Shown here: positions 8,921 to 17,369 of the stretch, in pieces
How the letters are laid out: each line of letters starts with the position of its first letter
How positions within the stretch are numbered: the stretch's first letter is position 1
Origin: Bin80 sp965215475
Lineage (GTDB): Bacteria; Bacteroidota; Rhodothermia; Rhodothermales; Bin80
DNA: 64,000 nt
Direction of reading: 5' to 3'
Assembly (NCBI GenBank): GCA_965215475.1
Contig: OZ244061.1
Location: 868,001 to 932,000, forward strand
Notes under the pieces: model-generated
The model's input: only the letters and a program-made list of their open reading frames with translations
What the model was told of the DNA's origin: nothing
The model's database searches: none
Made by a program: the position numbers and the translations under genes

Positions 8921-10078
8921 ATGATTTCGACAAACATTGGAATGCTGAAATTGCTTTTTGTTGATGATCGAGAAGAAGATCTAAGACCGATACGAAAATT
9001 GATAGAAGGTAAAGAGAACATGAGTTTCCATCATGTGGATAGTGTGGTCGAAGCGAAAAATGAAATTAAGTCTACGAGACCGGATATAGTAATAATTGAC
9101 CTTAAATTATCCTCTCAAGCATCCGATTCAAATTTGGAAGGCAAAAAAGTTGAGGATTTAATCTGGGATAATCATTTCTGTCCAGTAATAATCTACTCCG
9201 GGTTTGCAGAAGATTATGAATCCAGTGATACAAATCAGCGCAGGAACCACCCCCTCGTTAAAATAGTCCCTAAGGGGAGAGACAGTGAGGATGAAGTATT
9301 AAATGCTATTGAATCCTTTAGCCAATATTCGCTGGCTATTCAAGAAGTTGCGACAGATGTTTGGTCTGCACGTCAAGAAGCACTCCGAGATGCAGTTCCC
9401 CATATTCTTGGGGAAAGTTTGCATGAAGAGAGTGTTGAAAATGTTAAGATAACGGTTAAGCGCCGAATAGCCAGTATGATGGATAAACCTATCTCAGGTG
9501 ATACTCCATTGGCTGCCCAAACCCAATATCTGATTCCTCCAATAGGTAATAACGTAATCTTGGGAGATATCCTTAAAAAGAGGGAGGCGGATTCCGCGGA
9601 CCCCATATCTTTCCAAGTCGTTCTTTCACCTTCCTGTGATATGGTTGATTCTGGGAAACGTAAAGCTAAGATTTCTAATGTGCTGGTTGCCAAATGCGAC
9701 TCACTCAAAACATTGCTTGAAAGTGCGGGTATGGGAGGTAAAATGAACCCTAAACTGGAAAAACAGATAAAATCACACGTACTCACACCAGGTTTTTTTA
9801 AGACCGTAGTTCCTTTTCCATGTTTTTCTGGACATATCCCGAGTATGGGAGCTAATATGAGGGATTTGGATCTAATTCCCTTAGAGGAGATCGGAACACT
9901 CGATTCTGATAAAAAATATTTGAGAGTCGCTTCTATTGACAGTCCATTTCGAGAATTGATTTCTTGGTCATACCTCCAAGTTGCAGCTCGACCGGGCCTT
10001 CCTGATCGAAACTTTGAATCTTGGATACAGGAAATATCTGATGCATGGAACAATGACCACGATCGTAATACCAAATGA
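8921..10078 (+). CDS. response-regulator receiver protein with unknown C-terminal domain
   Basis: The first 125 or so residues form a receiver domain: the acidic pair in LLFVDDREED, the probable phospho-acceptor aspartate in PDIVIIDLKLS, a serine in IIYSGF and the conserved lysine in KIVPKG. The remaining 250 residues match no output domain that I recognise; a short motif, VVLSPSCDMV, stands out. No DNA-binding helix-turn-helix or nuclease motif is evident. The gene begins three bases after the kinase gene and overlaps the methylase gene by four bases (ATGA), so it is probably the partner of that kinase. The start could also be the ATG at 8942, which begins directly at MLKLLFVDD. Confidence 0.75.
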   Translation: MISTNIGMLKLLFVDDREEDLRPIRKLIEGKENMSFHHVDSVVEAKNEIKSTRPDIVIIDLKLSSQASDSNLEGKKVEDLIWDNHFCPVIIYSGFAEDYESSDTNQRRNHPLVKIVPKGRDSEDEVLNAIESFSQYSLAIQEVATDVWSARQEALRDAVPHILGESLHEESVENVKITVKRRIASMMDKPISGDTPLAAQTQYLIPPIGNNVILGDILKKREADSADPISFQVVLSPSCDMVDSGKRKAKISNVLVAKCDSLKTLLESAGMGGKMNPKLEKQIKSHVLTPGFFKTVVPFPCFSGHIPSMGANMRDLDLIPLEEIGTLDSDKKYLRVASIDSPFRELISWSYLQVAARPGLPDRNFESWIQEISDAWNNDHDRNTK

Positions 10079-11127
10079 AAGCTCTGGATTTTTTTTGCGG
10101 AGCCGGTGGATTGACTCGAGGCCTAATTGATGCTGGCATTGATGTCATTGCCGGATATGACTTAGACGAGAAATGTCGAGCTACCTATGAATACAATAAT
10201 CCAAACACAAAATTTGTACATGCAGATATTAGATCCCTGACTTCTGCTGATATATTACTCCGATTCCAATCTCATGATACGGAGGAAGATATTCTGTTCG
10301 CCGCATGTGCGCCGTGTCAGCCGTTCAGTTCACAGCGTAAACCATATACTACGTCTCGGGGTGCTCAATTGCTGAAAGAATTTAGCCGACTAGTAGAATC
10401 AATGCAACCCACATTCGTGTTGATTGAAAATGTGCCAGGAATGGCTAGAGTTCAAGGATTTAGTACTTACAGGCGATTCCTAAAGACGTTGAAATCAAAT
10501 GATTACAGATATGACTGGAAAGTTCTTGACGCAAAACACTTTGGCGTCCCGCAAAATAGACGACGCTTGGTACTTATAGCAAACAAAAAAGGGCCTATAA
10601 CATTGCCCCAACCAACATTTGGTGAAAATTTACGTCCATTTTCCACTGTTCGTGAAACTATTGATCATTTTCCTCAAATCGGTGCTGGTGAAACACACAC
10701 ACATGTACCTAATCATGTAGCGGCCTCCGTTTCACCCTTAAATCTTAATCGACTTCGCAAAACCCCACATGATGGTGGAGATCGCAGAGCATGGCCACAG
10801 AGTATTTGGTTGAATTGTCATAAAGGGCCTTACTCTGGACATACGGATGCTTACGGGCGTTTATCTTGGGACAAACCTGCACCTACCTTGACGGGAAGAT
10901 GTAACAGTCTTTCCAATGGAAGATACGGACATCCCGACCAAGATCGAGCAATATCATTACGGGAAGCCGCTTCCTTGCAGTCCTTTCCAAAAAACTACAT
11001 CTTCTTTGGATCCAACAAACACATTGCTATGCAGATCGGTAATGCAGTTCCTGTGAAACTTGCAAAACGACTCGGCGAACACATACTCAATACTTCAAGA
11101 GATCTTGAGCCCAATCACCGAACATGA
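10075..11127 (+). CDS. DNA cytosine-5 methyltransferase, third gene of the kinase/receiver operon
   Basis: A 350-residue C5-methyltransferase with motif I LDFFCGAGGLTRGL, motif IV with the catalytic cysteine in CAPCQPFSSQ, motif VI IENVPGM, motif VIII PQNRRRLVLIA, and the final motifs (LREAASLQSFP, QIGNAVPVKLA). It has no HTH extension and differs clearly in sequence from the Dcm at 4876-6093, so the two are not recent duplicates. Its four-base overlap with the receiver gene indicates translational coupling. No cognate restriction endonuclease is visible in the operon. The target sequence is unknown. It ends seven bases from the convergent superoxide dismutase gene. Confidence 0.92.
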   Translation: MKALDFFCGAGGLTRGLIDAGIDVIAGYDLDEKCRATYEYNNPNTKFVHADIRSLTSADILLRFQSHDTEEDILFAACAPCQPFSSQRKPYTTSRGAQLLKEFSRLVESMQPTFVLIENVPGMARVQGFSTYRRFLKTLKSNDYRYDWKVLDAKHFGVPQNRRRLVLIANKKGPITLPQPTFGENLRPFSTVRETIDHFPQIGAGETHTHVPNHVAASVSPLNLNRLRKTPHDGGDRRAWPQSIWLNCHKGPYSGHTDAYGRLSWDKPAPTLTGRCNSLSNGRYGHPDQDRAISLREAASLQSFPKNYIFFGSNKHIAMQIGNAVPVKLAKRLGEHILNTSRDLEPNHRT

Positions 11128-11134
11128 TCTATCC

Positions 11135-11749
11135 CTACCCCGTTGCCGAAGCGAAATTTGTTGCAACCTGATCCCAGTTGACCACATTCCAGAATGCAGC
11201 TACATAGTCAGGTCGACGATTCTGATAATTGAGATAATAGGCATGCTCCCATACATCCAGACCAAGAACAGGAGTGTGTCCCTCCATATAAGGGCTGTCT
11301 TGATTTGCAGTGGAATACACATGAATTGCACCTGCAGAATCAACAACTAACCAAGCCCATCCACTACCGAACCGTGTTGCAGCAGCTGCAGAGAATTTTG
11401 CCTTGAAATCCTCAAATGATCCAAATGCGCGGTCAATGGCAGCCGCCAAAGTACCTGACGGAGCACCACCACCGGCTGAGCTAAGAATCGTCCAGAAGAG
11501 AGTATGGTTCGCAAAACCGCCTCCATTATTGCGTACCGCTCCCTGAATCTCCTCAGGCAAATCTGAAATTCCACGTAAGAGCTCTTCTATCGTCTTTGAC
11601 TGGAGACTCGCATGCCCCGCTAATGCCTTGTTCAAGTTCATCGTATAAGCTTGATGATGCTTTCCATGGTGAATCTCCATGGTTCTCTGGTCAATATAGG
11701 GTTCCAGCGCACTATGTGTATAGGGAAGATCGGGGAGTTCAAAAGCCAT
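11135..11749 (-). CDS. sodA: superoxide dismutase (Mn/Fe family)
   Basis: A 204-residue superoxide dismutase converting superoxide to oxygen and hydrogen peroxide. The metal ligands are visible: His27 (IHHGKHH), His82 (NHTLFW), and Asp165 and His169 (DVWEHAYY). The glycine-rich GGGF before His82 and the glutamine in NQDSP favour the manganese-type active site, although cambialistic use cannot be excluded. No signal peptide is present, so it is cytoplasmic. The gene is convergent with the defence operon, only seven bases away, and marks the return to core chromosome. Confidence 0.93.
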   Translation of the reverse strand: MAFELPDLPYTHSALEPYIDQRTMEIHHGKHHQAYTMNLNKALAGHASLQSKTIEELLRGISDLPEEIQGAVRNNGGGFANHTLFWTILSSAGGGAPSGTLAAAIDRAFGSFEDFKAKFSAAAATRFGSGWAWLVVDSAGAIHVYSTANQDSPYMEGHTPVLGLDVWEHAYYLNYQNRRPDYVAAFWNVVNWDQVATNFASATG

Positions 11750-11833
11750 TATTATAGTTTTGGTAAGTTGAAGAGAAACGTACCTCGAACATCACAAATT
11801 GTTCGAGAATACGAATGAATAAATGGAAATTGT

Positions 11834-12367
11834 TCAGGAACGGACATTGATCAATTTTTCATAATCCGCTTCTGTCAAACTTCCATCGGAACGTAAACGA
11901 TCAAGTGCACGTGAAACTGCAGCCCAATCCGTCTCCTTCAAATTGGAGGAATCAGGGAGTAACATCACGTTTCGAAGGAATTCTTCAATATACTCAGCAC
12001 TCCGGGGATGCTTCGAAAGATCCAGTTTTACGGAAAAGGTTGCCCTCCCCCGATTCACTTCCATGATGATATGAGTTCCTCGAAGCTTTGATCGACTAGA
12101 CTCAACAAAAACAATATCCCTGTAATGTATCGTCTGGGGAGATTCCAAGTCTGAGTTTTGAAAAATCAGTTGATCTTCCAGAAATACGACCCCATCCTTG
12201 CCATTGCCCAAAAACGTCCCATCATACAGAGCAAGAATATCCTCTGGGTGCGTATCCTTTGCATAATCACGGGTTGCCCCTCGAAGCCTTTTTGAAGGGA
12301 TTTCCGGGGCAACATATAACCCGATCTTCGGTGCATGTGGTAAAAGATTCTTGACCAGCGATCTCAT
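11834..12367 (-). CDS. conserved protein with PH-like and SHOCT-like regions (function unknown)
   Basis: A 177-residue soluble protein. Residues of about 45-135 suggest a beta-rich PH-like fold (DGVVFLEDQLIFQN, IHYRDIVFVESS). The end, LDRLRSDGSLTEADYEKLI, resembles a SHOCT-type oligomerisation motif. Both assignments rest on pattern recognition only. The gene starts nine bases after the nuoN stop on the same strand, so it is probably cotranscribed with the complex I genes, but there is no evidence for a role in respiration. Confidence 0.55.
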   Translation of the reverse strand: MRSLVKNLLPHAPKIGLYVAPEIPSKRLRGATRDYAKDTHPEDILALYDGTFLGNGKDGVVFLEDQLIFQNSDLESPQTIHYRDIVFVESSRSKLRGTHIIMEVNRGRATFSVKLDLSKHPRSAEYIEEFLRNVMLLPDSSNLKETDWAAVSRALDRLRSDGSLTEADYEKLINVRS

Positions 12368-12376
12368 ATTCAGTCG

Positions 12377-13876
12377 CTACGGTAGAGTTACAAGTATATC
12401 CTGCACGAAAAAGGACAGCGTCAGATCCCGAATCCCTGGCACAAAACCAATTCCCAATAATAAGACCGCACATGCCACAAGCACAATGGAAGAAGATTGA
12501 GGAATCGGAAACGAGCCCGATTGGACAACTGGTTCTGCTTCGGTAGCAGGTTTCATCCAGAATACATACAGTACTCGAAGATAATAATAGCCCGAAAAAA
12601 CACTGGCTAATACACCAACGATTGCCAGCCATGTCAGACCCGCATTGATCGCTGGCGCAAAGACTGCTAGTTTTCCGAAGAACCCTCCCAGGGGAGGAAA
12701 CCCCGTTAGACTAAACATGAATACCCCCATTGTAATCCCGACCAGGGGTCTCTTGAAACCAATCCCTGCTAACGAGTCAAGAGTTTGCACACGCCCCTCT
12801 TTCTCATCCCATTCCAATAAAGCAATTGCACCAAAGGCCCCGATATTCATGAGGGCATAAATCAACAGGTAATAAACTGCTCCCGCATAGGCTTCTCCAG
12901 TTCCCGCGGCAAGTGCAATCAGTACATACCCTGCATGTGCAATGGAAGAGTACGCAAGCATCCTCTTCACATTGTCTTGATTCAGTGCAAGAAGATTTCC
13001 AAATACGACCGTGACGAGTGCAACGAGTGCCAGTGCTAATTGCCAATCTGCCCCCCCAAGTTCTAGGGTTCCAATGCCATGATAAAGCACAAGTACCAGA
13101 GCTGCAAAGGCAGAAGCTTTGGACGCAGTCGTCATGAATCCGGTCAGGGGTGTCGGAGCCCCCTGATAGACATCCGGGATCCACATATGGAAAGGAACGG
13201 CCCCCACCTTAAACATAAATCCAACCAGAAATAATGCGACCCCGACCCAGAATAATGGACGTAGTTCACTCATAGAATACCCTATCGCCATCTCCATAAA
13301 ATACATCGTTCCAGTGGAGCCATAGATGAGCGCAATTCCATAAAGAAAAAATCCCGTTGAAAATGCTCCAAGCAAGAAATACTTGAGTGCGCTTTCTAGA
13401 GCACCTTCATCACTGCGAACAATACCAGTCAGGATATAGAGGGCAATTGACATGGTTTCTAGGCCAACAAAAACCGTCACCATATTGTTGGCAGTCCCCA
13501 AAAGTAGCATCCCACTGGTCGCAAACAGCATCAGTGCATAGATCTCCCCGTAACTCCTACGAATTCCCTTCAGGTATGGAACGGAGAGAATGATTGAGAA
13601 CAGAGCACTCACTAAAATAATTATGCTGATAAATGAAGCCGATCCTCCGGTCTGGATAAGTGAGAAAAAAACGGTCGAAGATGGATCAGACACCTTGAAT
13701 AACTCCAAAATGGTCGCAGCCGTCACCGACAATCCCGCAACCCAGGGTAACTCAGGAGCATCATTGCGGAAAATATCCCATACAATGACAATCACACCAA
13801 CCAGTGAAAGCCAGAGGATTGACGCGCCTCCGGCTAAGTCCACCAAAATGGTATCAAACGCGGATGAAATCTCCAT
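12377..13876 (-). CDS. nuoN: NADH-quinone oxidoreductase subunit N
   Basis: A 499-residue antiporter-like membrane subunit of respiratory complex I. It shows the Mrp/complex I proton-translocation core, with a conserved lysine region around FLVGFMFKVGAVPFHMWIPDVYQGAPTP and NVKRMLAYSSIAHAGY. Along with subunits L and M it forms the proton-pumping arm in the inner membrane. Unusually, it is separated from nuoM by two genes, an Na+/H+ antiporter and a pterin dehydratase, although all lie on the same strand with short gaps. Confidence 0.95.
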   Translation of the reverse strand: MEISSAFDTILVDLAGGASILWLSLVGVIVIVWDIFRNDAPELPWVAGLSVTAATILELFKVSDPSSTVFFSLIQTGGSASFISIIILVSALFSIILSVPYLKGIRRSYGEIYALMLFATSGMLLLGTANNMVTVFVGLETMSIALYILTGIVRSDEGALESALKYFLLGAFSTGFFLYGIALIYGSTGTMYFMEMAIGYSMSELRPLFWVGVALFLVGFMFKVGAVPFHMWIPDVYQGAPTPLTGFMTTASKASAFAALVLVLYHGIGTLELGGADWQLALALVALVTVVFGNLLALNQDNVKRMLAYSSIAHAGYVLIALAAGTGEAYAGAVYYLLIYALMNIGAFGAIALLEWDEKEGRVQTLDSLAGIGFKRPLVGITMGVFMFSLTGFPPLGGFFGKLAVFAPAINAGLTWLAIVGVLASVFSGYYYLRVLYVFWMKPATEAEPVVQSGSFPIPQSSSIVLVACAVLLLGIGFVPGIRDLTLSFFVQDILVTLP

Positions 13877-13881
13877 CGAGG

Positions 13882-14175
13882 TTACGTACCAAAGACCCGA
13901 TCAATGGTCCGCGCTAGAACTACATCCAACTGGGTAACCCGATTCCCCGCAGTATGCGTTGTAAGATCAACCGTGACCTGATTATACACGTTATATAAAA
14001 TAGGGTGATGATCTAGAGCCTGAGCATGGAAGCCGATATGCACGATAAATGCTACCGCTTCCTGGAAATCTGCAAACTTAAATGTCCTAGATAGCCTGTG
14101 ATCCTGATACTCCCATTTATCCAATGACATGAGAGCGTCATTCAATGTTTTTTGATCCAGTGGTTCACGATTCAT
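13882..14175 (-). CDS. phhB: 4a-hydroxytetrahydrobiopterin dehydratase (pterin-4a-carbinolamine dehydratase)
   Basis: A protein of about 97 residues matching the small PCD/DCoH family: the FQEAVAFIVHIGFHAQALDHHP block holds the catalytic histidines, followed by YNQVTVDLTTHTAG and the LA-rich end. The enzyme dehydrates 4a-hydroxytetrahydropterin, recycling the cofactor of aromatic amino acid hydroxylases. I use the ATG at 14175 (MNREPLDQKTL), which lies after the nhaD stop and gives the normal family length; the longer frame up to 14229 would overlap nhaD. No aromatic hydroxylase gene is in the window, so it may have a different partner. Confidence 0.85.
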   Translation of the reverse strand: MNREPLDQKTLNDALMSLDKWEYQDHRLSRTFKFADFQEAVAFIVHIGFHAQALDHHPILYNVYNQVTVDLTTHTAGNRVTQLDVVLARTIDRVFGT

Positions 14176-14188
14176 GAGTTTAAATTGA

Positions 14189-15721
14189 TTAGAAGATCCA
14201 TCCGCTGTAGAATACCAACCATACGACAAAATACACGGGCAACAAGATCGTTAATCCATACTTGACTAGATAGCCCACAAATGAAGGAACATCTGCTCCA
14301 TTGGATTCGGCAATTGCTTTTACCATGAAGTTGGGGGCATTCCCGATATAGGTCATTGCACCAAAGAACACCGCTGCAATTGAAATCGCTGACAAATATA
14401 GTGCATCTACGCTTGCAAATTCTTTCACATCCAACGCGTTATTCACATCCAGGCCAAACTTCCCCATGGCGGCAGCCAAGAAGTTGAGGTAGGTGGGAGC
14501 ATTATCCAAGACCCCCGATAAGATCCCTGTTCCCCAGTAAAAGGTCGTTGCATTGAGTCCCGCCGCATTCTCGGATGCATAATTGGAAATTAATGCCAAC
14601 GCGGGCACCATGCATGCAAAAATACCCAGGAAAAGCCAACCCACTTCACGGATCGGTTCAAATGTGAATTCATTCTTCTTCAATGCATCCTTATCACAAT
14701 ACTTGAATGCTAGGACACACATAGAGAACATGATAATCTCACGAATTCCAAACGGAAGGTGATATGTGCCGACCAAATCAAAGGGAGTCCCCTTCAACTG
14801 CGAAATCACATTTGGATCAATAAACACCGAGATCACAATGATCAGAACAAAGAGGAAGCTCCGATTTCCCTGTAGCTCAATCGTTTTTCCGGAAGAAATA
14901 TCTGTGGTAGACTCTGCCTTGTTGCGGCGATCGATCACATAAAAGATGGCAAGCAAAACAATAATGGTCGGCATCCAGATATACCATAAATGAGCAGCGG
15001 TCCAAAAGAATGGGACCCCACGAAGGAATCCAAGAAATAGCGGTGGATCCCCGATCGGAGTCATAGCACCTCCCACATTTGCGACAATGAAAATGAAGAA
15101 TACGATATGATATGCTTTCAAACGCCCTTTATTTAATCGCATATACGGGCGAATAAATAGCATTGCTGCCCCCGTCGTAGCGATTAGGTTTGCAATCACC
15201 GCACCCACAGAGAGAAGAGAAACATTCGCAAGAGGGGTTCCTCTTGCATTCACTTTCAGGAAAATCCCACTAGCTGCAATAAATAGCGAAGCTACTAACG
15301 CAATGAAAGAGAGATATTCCTGAAGTGCATGCAGCATTGAGATGCTGTCCTGCAGAACGAACAAGTAATACACCGTCACGAATAACCCAAAACCTATGGC
15401 ATACTTGGGATAATGGTGATGCCAGTGATGGTTGTAAAAGAGAGGGCCGGTAGCGATCATCAAAAGAAGAAGTGCAAAGGGCGCAACTAGCCATACAGGA
15501 GGAAGGGGCTTTTCGTATCCACCGCCGTGACCATCTTCGTACCCACTTTCCTCTGCATCTGCATCCTGCCCTACGTAATCCGTACTCTCGATTACCTCAA
15601 TACTATCATCAACCTGTTGGACCGTATCGGAAGTCGTATCGTTCTCTTGAGCTACAGCAGTAGAACTACTAGCAACAAGCAACAACATGAACCATAGGTA
15701 TAGTATGCGTGAAATCGTCAT
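14189..15721 (-). CDS. nhaD: NhaD-type Na+/H+ antiporter
   Basis: A 510-residue inner-membrane protein with a cleavable-looking signal (LWFMLLLVASSSTAVAQ), an acidic and histidine-bearing periplasmic stretch, then about twelve membrane segments. The motif ANVGGAMTPIGDPPLFLGFLRGVPFFW is characteristic of the NhaD branch of the ion transporter superfamily. It exchanges cytoplasmic sodium for protons. Its position inside the nuo cluster, 16 bases downstream of nuoM and upstream of phhB and nuoN, suggests coordinated expression with complex I and a link between respiration and sodium homeostasis. Confidence 0.88.
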   Translation of the reverse strand: MTISRILYLWFMLLLVASSSTAVAQENDTTSDTVQQVDDSIEVIESTDYVGQDADAEESGYEDGHGGGYEKPLPPVWLVAPFALLLLMIATGPLFYNHHWHHHYPKYAIGFGLFVTVYYLFVLQDSISMLHALQEYLSFIALVASLFIAASGIFLKVNARGTPLANVSLLSVGAVIANLIATTGAAMLFIRPYMRLNKGRLKAYHIVFFIFIVANVGGAMTPIGDPPLFLGFLRGVPFFWTAAHLWYIWMPTIIVLLAIFYVIDRRNKAESTTDISSGKTIELQGNRSFLFVLIIVISVFIDPNVISQLKGTPFDLVGTYHLPFGIREIIMFSMCVLAFKYCDKDALKKNEFTFEPIREVGWLFLGIFACMVPALALISNYASENAAGLNATTFYWGTGILSGVLDNAPTYLNFLAAAMGKFGLDVNNALDVKEFASVDALYLSAISIAAVFFGAMTYIGNAPNFMVKAIAESNGADVPSFVGYLVKYGLTILLPVYFVVWLVFYSGWIF

Positions 15722-15737
15722 TGTGAATTTGAATTAG

Positions 15738-17351
15738 TTACGGTTGATGCGTGTTTGAATCAGGTGCTGGAGAGGACACGTTCATTCTTCGATTTATTTC
15801 AAACGTCCGCTGGAGATTCGCATCATCTATCTCCGCATACGCACGTTTTTCTTCAATCACTTCCATCAGGCGTATTGCTGACGGCTCGCTCACCTTCAAA
15901 AAAGGTTGAGGCAAAAGGCCAAGCAAAATCATTAGCAGTGCCATCGGGGCAAGTATAACCAGTTCTCGGAGATTGAGATCGGACATGTTTCGGTTCGCTT
16001 CAATGGTTAAAGGACCAAAAAACATTTTACTCAGCATCCAAAGTAAATAGACTGCAGCAAGGATAACACCTGTTGTGGCAATAACCGTCAATACGGGCAT
16101 CCCTGGTGCCTCGCTACTAAATGCACCAACCAAAATCAGAAATTCACCAACAAAGCCATTTAGCCCTGGAAGCCCCGCACTAGCTAGTGCAGTGAGTACC
16201 ATGAAAAAGGTCAGTATGGGTACGGATTTTGCAATCCCTCCATAATCAGACATCAGACGTGTATGCCTCCTCTCGTACAACATTCCCACAATCAAAAATA
16301 ATGCTCCCGTAGAGATTCCATGGTTGATCATTTGAATCATTGCACCTTGGATACTTTCTAGGGTCAGTGCAAAGATCCCCAGTACCACAAAGCCTAGATG
16401 GCTTACACTTGAATAGGCAACCAGCTTTTTGGCATCGGTCTGGGCACGGGACACCAAGGCGCCATATACAATGCCGATCACGGCAAGGATGCCGATCAGA
16501 AGCGTATGTGTGACCGAAGCACTGGGAAAGAACGGAAGACAGAAACGAAGCAGACCATACGTCCCCATTTTCAGTAGCACACCTGCAAGAATCACAGATC
16601 CCCCTGTCGGTGCCTGTACATGGGCATCCGGTAACCATGTATGAAATGGAAACACCGGAACCTTGATCGCGAAAGCAAACGCGAACAGAATGAAGAGCCA
16701 CGTCTGCATCCCCAGTGGAACATTGAAGGCCAATAACTTGAAATAGTTTGTCGTAAATACACCATCGTTCACCGCATTCCCCGCCGCATATCCCAGATAT
16801 AGAATCGCAACCAACATCAAAAGCGAACCCACCATGGTATAGATCACAAACTTGATGGCCGCATAAATCCGACGCTCTCCTCCCCAGATTCCAATGAGGA
16901 AATACATCGGAATCAGCGTGAGTTCAAAGAAAATGTAGAAGAGCAAGACATCAAAAGCGCAGAAAACTCCCGTCATGCCTGTCTGGAGTATTAACAGCAA
17001 TACATAATATCCCTTGGTACTCTCTTTGATATAGTTCCAGGAACACAGGACCACAATTGGACCCAAAAATGTCGTTAATAGCACCAAAAGTAGACTGAAT
17101 CCGTCGATGCCAATGAGATAGCGTATATCTAGATGTTCTGAAATCAATGGGAACTCTATGCCACGAAACTGCAACTCCGCCGCATTGGACACATCAAATC
17201 CAAACCACAGCGGGAGCGACAGCAAAAACACGCCGAGCGTAACCAACAGTGCAAACCATCGTGCCGAGCGATCACTCGGCGCAAAAAGCATACAGATCGC
17301 TCCAACTAAGGGGAGAAAAATGATTGCGGTCAATATGTTTCCAAACTCCAT
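15738..17351 (-). CDS. nuoM: NADH-quinone oxidoreductase subunit M
   Basis: A 537-residue antiporter-like complex I subunit. It carries the conserved glutamate in the FELTLIPMYFLIGIWGGERR helix and the lysine-bearing segment AFAIKVPVFPFHTWLPDAHVQAPT, followed by KKLVAYSSVSHLGFV. It forms part of the proton-pumping membrane arm. Eighteen bases separate it from nuoL upstream. The C-terminal extension after the last helix is polar (EIDDANLQRTFEINRRMN) and somewhat longer than usual. Confidence 0.96.
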   Translation of the reverse strand: MEFGNILTAIIFLPLVGAICMLFAPSDRSARWFALLVTLGVFLLSLPLWFGFDVSNAAELQFRGIEFPLISEHLDIRYLIGIDGFSLLLVLLTTFLGPIVVLCSWNYIKESTKGYYVLLLILQTGMTGVFCAFDVLLFYIFFELTLIPMYFLIGIWGGERRIYAAIKFVIYTMVGSLLMLVAILYLGYAAGNAVNDGVFTTNYFKLLAFNVPLGMQTWLFILFAFAFAIKVPVFPFHTWLPDAHVQAPTGGSVILAGVLLKMGTYGLLRFCLPFFPSASVTHTLLIGILAVIGIVYGALVSRAQTDAKKLVAYSSVSHLGFVVLGIFALTLESIQGAMIQMINHGISTGALFLIVGMLYERRHTRLMSDYGGIAKSVPILTFFMVLTALASAGLPGLNGFVGEFLILVGAFSSEAPGMPVLTVIATTGVILAAVYLLWMLSKMFFGPLTIEANRNMSDLNLRELVILAPMALLMILLGLLPQPFLKVSEPSAIRLMEVIEEKRAYAEIDDANLQRTFEINRRMNVSSPAPDSNTHQP

Positions 17352-17369
17352 CGCAGATGCTCCTTGGTA

